Assembly: GCA_018417955.1 (NCBI GenBank) | Contig: JACTVC010000018.1 | Span: forward strand, 434,001-498,000 | Reading direction: 5' to 3' | Length of the DNA: 64,000 nucleotides | Origin: Laccaria trichodermophora | Taxonomy: Eukaryota > Basidiomycota > Agaricomycetes > Agaricales > Hydnangiaceae | In this document: in pieces, positions 43,663 to 53,300 of the stretch | Layout of the letters: every line of letters begins with the position of its first letter | Numbering within the stretch: position 1 is the first letter of the stretch | Translations under genes and position numbers: made by a program | Notes under the pieces: model-generated | The model's input: only the letters and a program-made list of their open reading frames with translations | Told to the model about the DNA's origin: nothing | Database searches by the model: none

Positions 43663-46600
43663 TCAGAATCGCCTTTGCTTACGCTTCCTGCGTTCCTCCC
43701 TTTCTTCATCCCTCCGTCGAATATCTTGGATCTTCTGCCCCGATCGCCTTCCTCGTTTAGTCTTTTTCCACGTGACTCCCTCCATGGGTTCGTCTTCCAC
43801 CTCGTCCTCGTCGACAGCGTCACCAGGCCTCCAAGGGTTGTCATACTGCACGGGGTCCAACACTAATGGTCCGGCGTTTGCCATCATGTTGCTGACAGCC
43901 GCCAAATGTGGATCATCCACTGTCATGGGAACAAAAGTCGAAGGGAGTTCCACGTCCATGGATCCGGCGACCTCTAATCTATCGGCTAGTGAAACCCCAG
44001 GGGCGTCGGATAGTCGAGAGGATAAATCACGCGGATCCGAAAGACGAGATGATAAGGGAATAGAAGGAACTGGATCGCGCATTCTAGCAGCGAGACTGTT
44101 GGACATTCTGGACATGAGGGCAGGCTGCACGTCATCTGAGATCGCAGTGGAGGCAGACGTGAACGGCTCGGGGATGGAGGGGGCAAGGTCAGTACTCGAC
44201 ACAGGTAAGGCCGCGGCAACTGGCCAGGGCAGGAGCGCGCTTGGAGTAGGTCCAGAGATGGGCATCTGGTAGGGCAGGACTGTACCGTTACCTTGTAGTA
44301 ATACAGGACTCAGTGTGTTCCCTGATGGGGACCACATGAAGGCAATGTTCGCGCCGAAGGGCAGCGGGGCGCCATGTGGTAGGTTCAGGGCTGCCGGAGC
44401 ACTGGGAACTACAGGAACTGAGAAGTCTTGGTCCATATTCCTACTCTGCTGAGGATACTGGGTGCTGACGTTCGCTACAGAGGTTCGATCGTAAAAAGGG
44501 GAGTGAGAACGGGACATACGACGACGACGCCTCGGAGGGGAGATTGAACGCCTACGAGGAGACCGTGGTCTGTAATACGGGGACGGAGAGCGTTGTCTGT
44601 AATATGGGGACGGAGAGCGTTGATATCTTCGACGGGAGTTCGTGTGTCGTGCTGGTGAACGATAACGGGATCGGGAGGGAGGACGCCTGCCGTAGCGGAC
44701 ACGCTCTGTAGAGCGAGAAGTCCTTCGATCTCGAGAACGGCGACGTAGTTGACTGGTTGTAGCGGAAGGGCTGGCGGCAGGAAGCTGAGTCACTGGGGGG
44801 TCAAGATTCTGACTAGGGATTAAACTCAATGGTGTAGGCCATGAATGAGTTGCCCGAGTTAGAGCTCCCACATAGTCTTCATAATTAGCGAATGAAAGTA
44901 GCAATTCCACCCCATTTTCATGACGATGGTGCATGAAATTGCGAAGCCGTCGCGCTTGATCAACCGACTCCGCTTCCAGCCAGAAGCTTTGAGTTCGCTC
45001 CGAACTTGTCCTGAAAATTCGCCGCACGGACAGGTGGAGTTGGGCGGCAATGCTCGAGACCGTAGTCTGCATGGACTCGAAACCTTCAGCTAACGGCACA
45101 CCGTAAATCATAAGGTAAGAAGTCGCAAATTCTAATGGGTCCTCTACGACCGCTTCTCTTTCATCCATTACAGCATCCACGACAGGAGTGTCAACTATAA
45201 TCTGTGGTCCCATAGCTTCCGCGATAGGATCTTCGTCTCCTAAAGAAATTTCGTCGTCCGAACGTCTTGGTTTCGGCGGTTCTACGGGAGGTTGAACAGT
45301 ATGAGGACTCGCATCCGTCCTTTCAATAGTAGAATTCATTGTCGCGCCAACGGCTGCGGTCCTAGATTCTACTATTGGAGCAGCGGGCAGGGTAATCGCG
45401 CTCTTAGGTAGCTGTTCAGTCATGTCACCGGTATTGTTCGCCTGAGGAGCACCGAAGTCAAGATCGGGGTAGTACCAGTCGTCGTCATCGTCATCGTCGC
45501 CATTGTTGCCAGGCGCGGGAAGAGGAGGTCCGCGAATGAGGGGAAGGTCCTCTGGTCTGGGGACAGGAGCTTCCTTCCTTATGTCCTCGGTCTTGGGATC
45601 CATTCGGTTGTAAATCCAAGCAGGACGTCCTACTCTTTTTCGCTTCTGAGCCATGTCCTTGTAGGTTCCGTCGGGACATGGCTGACCAAAAATATCAATG
45701 TCCGAAACGCAACCAGGGGGAGCTTTCGGTGGTTTCAAGAATAAGATCTGCCATCGTCGCTCTCTATCAAATCTGGTATATGTCATGTAGTCCGGATTCT
45801 TTTTGGGGGAAGTCTCAAGGAAGGTATTCTCTGGATGGTGCTGCTCGACGAACTTCCGCCATTTCTTACGTTCGTGTGACGGAACCCCAGGGAGAGATTG
45901 TTCCGCTTTCTGTACAGGGGGAGGTTTGATCCATGGAATCCTGTCGGCATCTACGACTACCGTGGTCAGCGGAGGGGGCTCGTAATTGACTACTTCCTTC
46001 GGACGCTTCAACTCCTCGTCGTCAGTCCTTACGGCCGGCCAGATCCATCCGGGGTCGAAAGACCGAGTAGTGTCCGTGATCAACAAATCTCCCCGCTCTA
46101 TTGCCAGAGTATCGTATTCGTTCACGTTCCAATGAATCGAAGATGCGCTGGATCCAGCAGCGAAGTCGATCATCGTCTCTAGAGCAGCGAGTTTAGCGCG
46201 CTCACGAGAGGAGATTTCCCTCGCTATAAAACATGGTATTCCTTCCTTTAGGTACCATCTCGCTGTCCGTTCGTCCGTCCCATTTAACCAAATCCCAACA
46301 TAGCGATCGTCAGCCATTGCTACGTCAGCGTCTGGGTCAGGTATCCAGAGACGCGTCTGTTGGAGTCGCGACACATAATCGACGAACGCTCGTTTGTCCT
46401 TAATGCCACGCTGGGCTTCAACAGTGAAGTCGACGAACAAGGAGAACCGTTTATGTCGTCGTAGGGTATCAACGTATTCGGAGGAGGGCACGGTGGGACG
46501 AACGCTAGGGTTCCATAGAGCAGCATGGATTGGTTCGAATGAAAAGTAATCTACGTGGACGCGGTAGAGAGCTTCCATCCGCTTCTCCGTTTCTTGATTT

Positions 46601-47097
46601 ATCAGAATTAGGTTATCAATATATCCATTGATTACACTTCCGGTGTCGAAGGCGGGTGCTCCGTCGCTTTTCCAGCAATTGAGCAATGTCTCGTACTCGG
46701 GACTTTCGCGCGGATTTCCCGCAGCGGGTGAGACGATTAAGGGCCTCCATTCCTTCCCTGGGTAGCATAATTGTGCGTTTACGGTGGGGTCGAAAGGCCC
46801 CATGTGCCCGTCGTATCGTCGATGCTCCTCCTTGAAATGATCGACGCGTAGATTCAGATTAATAGGTCGCAATCCGGGACAGAAGGCGTTAAGCAGGGAA
46901 TTCGGGGAGGTTACTTCCCAGAGTCTCCCGTTCATAGCGACATATCGGGTGTGAACGGATGGTGGTAGGTAGTAGGAAGGAGGAGGAGGTAAAAGAGGTA
47001 GTCGATCGTAACCCGAGAAACTGGGCAGTCTCCGGGGGGTGTAACTTCTAGTATCGTGTTTGTTGGGTCCCTGGACATGCCTAGGTCGACCGGTCAT
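43663..47097 (-). CDS. Extra ORF downstream of pol, 1,144 residues with an RS domain
   Basis: A single open frame from ATG 47097, 211 nt after the pol stop, in the place where env-like genes sit. It is not an envelope: no signal peptide or membrane segment is visible. The N-terminal 400 residues look globular. A Pro/Asp-rich linker follows, then an IYGVPLAEGFESMQTTVSSI...FWLEAESVDQARRL part (about 680-760) that could be an RRM-like fold. Next is a strong Arg/Ser tract (RSPSPYYRQRSPSPYYRPRS, about residues 790-880) as in SR splicing proteins. It ends in a highly basic KKTKRGRRSGQKIQ...RRKRKQRRF tail. It may bind the element's RNA or steer its splicing or nuclear transport. Function inferred from composition only. 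Confidence 0.8.
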   Translation of the reverse strand: MTGRPRHVQGPNKHDTRSYTPRRLPSFSGYDRLPLLPPPPSYYLPPSVHTRYVAMNGRLWEVTSPNSLLNAFCPGLRPINLNLRVDHFKEEHRRYDGHMGPFDPTVNAQLCYPGKEWRPLIVSPAAGNPRESPEYETLLNCWKSDGAPAFDTGSVINGYIDNLILINQETEKRMEALYRVHVDYFSFEPIHAALWNPSVRPTVPSSEYVDTLRRHKRFSLFVDFTVEAQRGIKDKRAFVDYVSRLQQTRLWIPDPDADVAMADDRYVGIWLNGTDERTARWYLKEGIPCFIAREISSRERAKLAALETMIDFAAGSSASSIHWNVNEYDTLAIERGDLLITDTTRSFDPGWIWPAVRTDDEELKRPKEVVNYEPPPLTTVVVDADRIPWIKPPPVQKAEQSLPGVPSHERKKWRKFVEQHHPENTFLETSPKKNPDYMTYTRFDRERRWQILFLKPPKAPPGCVSDIDIFGQPCPDGTYKDMAQKRKRVGRPAWIYNRMDPKTEDIRKEAPVPRPEDLPLIRGPPLPAPGNNGDDDDDDDWYYPDLDFGAPQANNTGDMTEQLPKSAITLPAAPIVESRTAAVGATMNSTIERTDASPHTVQPPVEPPKPRRSDDEISLGDEDPIAEAMGPQIIVDTPVVDAVMDEREAVVEDPLEFATSYLMIYGVPLAEGFESMQTTVSSIAAQLHLSVRRIFRTSSERTQSFWLEAESVDQARRLRNFMHHRHENGVELLLSFANYEDYVGALTRATHSWPTPLSLIPSQNLDPPVTQLPAASPSATTSQLRRRSRDRRTSRSTERVRYGRRPPSRSRYRSPARHTNSRRRYQRSPSPYYRQRSPSPYYRPRSPRRRSISPPRRRRRMSRSHSPFYDRTSVANVSTQYPQQSRNMDQDFSVPVVPSAPAALNLPHGAPLPFGANIAFMWSPSGNTLSPVLLQGNGTVLPYQMPISGPTPSALLPWPVAAALPVSSTDLAPSIPEPFTSASTAISDDVQPALMSRMSNSLAARMRDPVPSIPLSSRLSDPRDLSSRLSDAPGVSLADRLEVAGSMDVELPSTFVPMTVDDPHLAAVSNMMANAGPLVLDPVQYDNPWRPGDAVDEDEVEDEPMEGVTWKKTKRGRRSGQKIQDIRRRDEEREERRKRKQRRF

Positions 47098-47308
47098 CGT
47101 AGAGTAACTTCGTACGCGGTCGCGCTCGAAAGCAGCGGGACGTACGAAGTCAGACGACTAGGCGGGAACAAGGAGATTCAGTAGGTTTTGAGTTTATAGG
47201 GCAAACGTCGGAGTTTGGTCGGAGTTTAAGTTGACTGTATAGTACTATTATTAAAATAAGAATTTTATGTATTTATAGGAAATATTGGGTCCATAGAGCG
47301 AGAATTCC

Positions 47309-50300
47309 TCAAATCGGAAGGCCTTTAGTCTCAAGATAGTTCCTCTTGAGCAAAGCCGAGTTTCGTAGGTCGTATTCCGTGACCCATGAGTCGTCGGCTG
47401 GTCCATAACCTTTCCATCGGACGAGGAACATCCGACGATTAGCTTTTTTCTTCCCGACTTTTCGATGGCCTAAAATAGCTTCGACTTCGTATTCCTCAGA
47501 GGCTCGTAGATCCCGAGTAGACGGTAGTATAGTTCGTTCGCCGAACTCGGGAGGAGATGGAATGTACTTTTTCAAATGATCAATGTTAAAAACTGGATGC
47601 ATGGAATATGTGTCAGGCAACCTCAACCGATAGACTTGAGGATTAATCTTTTCAACAACTTCGAAAGGGCCGATCATTCGTTGTACTAGTTTCTTGCCTG
47701 TTCCTTCAACATCTACAAGTTCTAGGGAATGGGGATTAACAAGGGCGTAATCTCCTTCCTTCATCTCTTGAATCGGTCTTCTTTTCTTGTCATACGCCTT
47801 AGCTTGGCGGTCCTGCGCTAACGCAATGGCGTCTTTAGCAGCAGATCGGTGAACTTCTAGAGTCTCTACGAAGTCCTCGGCTGATTGACTAGGAAGGAAT
47901 GGTCGCAATGAAGGGTCGACTTCTGGAACTATGGCTCCAGCAGAAGTTCTAGGGTTGTATCCCATTAACAGGAAGTTGGGCGAGTATTTAGTAGATGAAT
48001 GCACGCTGCTGTTGTAGGAGTAGGCGAGGACACTGAGCCAACTCGACCAGTTCTCTCGGTCCGAAGACACGTAAGCGCGAAGCATTTGTTCTATGGTAGC
48101 GTTGAGGATCTCTGTTTGTCCATCGGTTTGAGGATGGTGAGCGGAGGATAGCGCCATCACGCTCCCATAGTTTGCTACAACAGACCTCCAAAATATCGTC
48201 GCCCAGCGCCTATCTCGATCAGAAATTATCACTTCCGGTAGACCGTAGACGTTGACTACTTTTTCCACGAATAGTTTAGCAAACCCTTCTTGCGTTAACG
48301 TGGAGTGCGTGGGTATAATGATGGCGTACTTGGTGAGCTTGTCCACTATGACTAGGATGGCTGTATACCCTAGATCGCCAGAAGCTGGCAACCCTGTGAT
48401 CATATCCATTGATACGGTAGAGAAGGGGCGTAATGGTATATGCGCGGGCCTAAGCGCGCCCATTTTAGCTCGATGATCGACTTTGATCTTCTGGCATACG
48501 TCACAAGAGATCGCGTAGGCTTCAGCGTCCTTATTCATAGAGGGCCAGAAGAATAGCTCCTGTAATCGCGCTATGAAGCGGCGAGGTCCAGCGTGCGCAC
48601 TTTCGTAGGGAGATTCATGTATCCAGCGTAAGATATAGTTGATTTTCGATTTGGGGACGCATAGTCGCGTCTTAGAACCGGCATCTATGAAGTATAACAA
48701 GTTATCTCGTCCTCTCTGAAAGTGGCTGGCAGAGATGATTGTCTTGTCATTCGGTTGTACTTCAATGTAACGGGGAGCAAAGAATTTATCTGATTCGTAC
48801 CCCTCGGCGAATTCCTTGCAGATGGTAGGGTCGATAGATACTAACAAATGTGTCCGTTTCGACCAGTCTTCTTCCGGAGTTAATTCGGAAGGTTTGACGC
48901 CCACAGGATAGGTCCAAGGTTCCGCTTTAGCGAATGGTAGTACTTCGCCTTGCTCATCCAATTCCGTAGTATCTTCTGTCGCGATGGGAGTACTTGCTAC
49001 GGGCTCCTTCCTTATTTCCTCGAAGTCTTCGCGCGCGGAGTCCGCAGCGAGTTGTCGTCTAGTGCGGACAGGAATTGCGGTCCTTTCAATCACGTCGTCC
49101 CACGTCATTACACAGAAGGCTGCTTTCGGAGCTGCGGCCTTGAAGATTCTATCTTCCGCCTTCTGTGCTATGTTTCGCTTAACAGCATCCTGTTCTATGG
49201 AGATAAGGTCGTCGCTTACAGGGGAATCATGAGGAGGAATGCGAATGAGGCGTGATAGGGGGTCTACATTAGAATGAATTCGACCAGCTCGATGGACGAT
49301 TCTCAGACCAGGGTAGGCAGCGAATACGGCCCCCCAGGCCGCTAGTCTTCGATTAGCGTTTTCATACACTCGCGCCCAGACTAAGGCAGCGTGGTCTGTA
49401 ATTAATGTAATGCTCTCTCCTTCTATGAAAGGTTGGAACTTGACAAGGGCTTCTTTAGCTGCCAGGGCCTCACGTTCCGTGGCGCTATAGTTTCGTTCCG
49501 CTGATTTGAAGGTACGGCTCCAGTAAGCGATGACTCGTTCCACGTGTATGACAGTCTCGTCCAGAGTGGCTCCCCACATGTCTGGTTGTTCAACTTCGTG
49601 TTGTTCCTTATGAAGTCTGGCTACGAAGCTGGGCACTTCCTTACCAGCCTCCCACGCAGCTTCTAGTCTGTCATAACACGGAGTGCCCTTGAGATCCTTG
49701 ACTTGGATGACTTGTACCTGCTGTAGACTTGCTCCTAGCGCGACGTCCGAGGCGTCAGTGTATAATCTATAGGCATGATTCGCGATGGGATGCCCTAGCA
49801 CTGGAGCATTAGCGAGGGCTTCCTTAGCTTGCTGGTAGGCGACTTCTTGTTCCGCGCGCCACTGCCATCTAGCTCCCTTTTTCAAGAGATTAAACAGTGG
49901 GGCTGCGATCATAGAATAAAATGGTATATAGGACGAGAAATAAACGACCATTCCTAGGAATTTCTGTAGATCCGACACTGATGTAGGGCGAGCAAGTTCC
50001 ATAATAGCCTGTACCTTCTCCTTGTGAGTGGAAAGACCGAGTCGAGACACTTTCTGTCCTAGCAGTAAGATAGAGGAGTAGCCCACGAAGCATTTGGCGG
50101 GTGATAAGGTTATCCCAGCGGCTGCGATGGCTCCTAGTACTCGGTCGAGATGTTCTAAATGTTCCTCCCAATTCCTAGAGTAAACCACAATGTCGTCGAT
50201 ATAGACTAATGCGAAAAGCCACAGAAATGGTGCTAAAACTTCTTGCATAAGTCTTTGAAAGATCGATGGTCCGTTTCGAAGACCGAAGGGCATCCTTTTA

Positions 50301-53300
50301 AACTGCCATAGTCCTAGATGGCAACGGAAAGCAGTTTTTTCCTTGTCATCTTCCGCCATTTCTAACTGAGTGAATCCGGCTAAAGCATCAAATGAGGATA
50401 ACACTTGCGCTCCTGATAATGCTTGTATGATTTCGGACTGTCGCGGAATGGGGAATTCATCGGGTATGGTCTTAGCATTGAGCTTGCGATAGTCTATGAC
50501 TAGGCGAGGTTTACCGTTTCTGTAGACAACGACGGCGGGGAAACCCCAGGGACTGACGGAAGGTTCAATAACTCCAGCTTCGAACCAAGCCTTGAGTTGG
50601 TGATCGATAACTTCTCTTTTGGCAGGGGAAGCTCCGTACATGGGTTCCGAGATAGGGTGCGTATCAGGTTGCAGCGGAATCTTAACTCGCGCTTTGATAC
50701 GTCCTAAGCGACCATCGACTCCGAAAGCTGCAGCATTTCTGCGCAACACTTCGGTTAAACGGTCGCGGTATTCCTCAGGTATATCCGGACCCAGGTTAAC
50801 AAGCTTATCTACGTCCCCGCTGACTGGGTCTTCAGGTACAGCCGTAGTCTTAGGGCCCCAAGGCTCGTCTTCTTCGAAACGATCGTCGTGCCCCGGGGAG
50901 TCAGCTTCGGGGTTAGAAGCCGAAGCTAAATCTTGAGCCCTTAAGGTTCCCATGATAGTGGTTTTCAGCGCTTCAGCTGAGGCCGTCATTCTGGTAAGAT
51001 GTTCCTCGTCCTTGGGTTTGTCTAACATCACTTCGGGATCATGCAGGTACCCAACGACTTCACCCGCTCTGACGTAGCGTGGGTGGGGACTAGGATTGGC
51101 TATAGGTATGAATGGACACGAAGCATTAATCCAGGTAGTCGGAGCGGCCATTATGTTTTGGTCGTCAGTTCCTATAATGACCTTTTCAACTATCCAATCT
51201 TCGCGACCCTCGAACGATGACTGCACCGCGACATTGCGTACGCTGTTCGCTTGTATGAGCGTATCTTCCACAGCTAACACCTCCATAAGTCCTGTCGCGC
51301 TGTTCTTTCTCTTAGCGCGGGCTACGGCCTTTCTTCGAATAAATGATTGCGTCGAGAAGGCGGCTCGGATTTCGAAACCTAAGTCCACGTTTTGTGAGGA
51401 GGCAGCGGATATCACGCGCCCCGATTGCCCCACTGCTACTTCGCAATGTCCTGAGGCATATCTTGTAACACTAAGTTCATAAGTAGTCTGGAAGTCTTCT
51501 CCTAACAGGATAGGGACATTCATATTTCGCACGACGTAAGCTTCTAGTTCGAAACTGACTATGGATTCGTCTCTAGCGAGGACGTATAGTTCGGTTTTGA
51601 TGTAACCGAGTACCTTCGCCCCTCCAGTGAGGTGATACAGCTTCATTCTCATTCCTTCACGAAGACGCGGGGAATCAGTCATTGTTTTCCAGAATTCCTC
51701 GGAGATGAGAGTGATGTCGGCCCCAGAATCTAGTCGGGCTCGAATCGGGTCAGATTCGAGATTGCCGACTTTCGCGCGCATGTGTAAGGCCTTTGTTCCT
51801 AGTGATCCCATTCCTTCGGGTAACGATCGTCCTTTGACGGCAGGAAATACGCGACTGGGTTCATAGATACGTTCAGTCTTTTTAGTTTTGGCGGGTTTTA
51901 CAGTCTCTGGAGTTGGGTCGCATTCCTTGTTCTTTCCCCTGCGGTATTCCTTGGACTTCCGCGTGTTCCGATGTACGGAGTACACTTTATGAAGGGCGAC
52001 TTCCGCTCGCAATTCGCTCTTGTCTTTTAAGTCGCGCTTAGTAGCAGCGAGCTTTACGCGCTTCTCAGCCGCGAATGAATTTCTCAATTGCCCTTGAGTT
52101 GAATGGATCTCAGTGGCGAAGGACTTAAGTAGGTTTTCACTCTCATAAGCAGGAAGGGTGATCTTAGATTCGGCCAACATAACTAAGTATTCTCTATCTG
52201 CTTCTTCCTCCTCGGCCGGATCCCAGTCTACGTGTATTTTATGAGCACTCCGTAGGGCGTTCCACTTCCCGAAGTGAGGACAGTCCCTATGGAAATGCTT
52301 GGGGCTGGTACAGATGTAACAGTCTCCGTTGGGGTCTCGAGGACTAATTCTGGTATCATCCCTTTCGAAGGTTATTCCGTTAACTGTTTTACCATGCGGG
52401 AACTCTGTCTTGGTAGTCGTTGGCTTTCGTCCCCCAGTGCGGGGCGAGGGCTTACGGTTGTTATTGGAGGCATAGTTGGCATTCCGTTCTTGATCTTCCT
52501 CCTCATCCGAGGAGTAAGATTCAAGCTGAGTCCCTTGACTGCTCGGTTCCATCTCCGCTGCGTGTGCAGCGCGCGAACGATGGTTCCTAAAGTACGGCGC
52601 AGGTTTCTTATTTCTTTCAGCCTGCTGCCAGGAAGTTAATAGACTATTCCTCATCCGCTTAGCTACGGATTGGACAGAGAGAATTGAAGGGCAAATGGTT
52701 TCGCTAAGGTAGTGAGTCCATTCAACAGGTTGTCGTCGTAAGATGCGAGCGACAGCGGTGGGTCCATCTTCTTCATCAGGATGGAGGAAATGGTGGTGTC
52801 GTATACGTCGTTGGATGTACTCCAGCGGACTCTCTTGTTCATGGCCTTTGTTGCGGAAGGTCATCTCATCGAACTCGAATGTACGATCTCGCACCCATTC
52901 CTCATCCAGAAAGTGGGCTTGGATTCCTATCATCATGTTATCCCAGTTGCTTGAGAAATAGGTTCTGTCGGGAGTGGGTAAGGTTTCCCACCAACTGAGG
53001 GCGTAAGAGGTCCACTTGAAAGGGGCTAGCTGAGCTATGCCTTCTTTCATTTTGGAGCTCAAGGCTGCCAAGAAGCCCATACCGCTCAAATAATCTATGG
53101 CGGTCTCTCCAGCGCCATCCCACTCAGGTAAGACATTGGCATTCAATTTACGGTTGATTTGCCATTCTTCGGGAGTTCGCCACCATGGAGGGTAGTTGGG
53201 GTCTTGGGGGTCAGGATTATTACTGTTCCCGTTTCCACCTCCGCCGCCGCCTCCCCCGCCTCCAGGTTCGTCTCCTCCTCCTCCTCCATTGCCTCGAGGA

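Noticed and set aside
43663..47097. Envelope gene of the chromovirus
   Set aside because: The position fits, but no signal peptide, membrane segment or glycoprotein-like Cys pattern is visible. The RS tract and basic tail point elsewhere.
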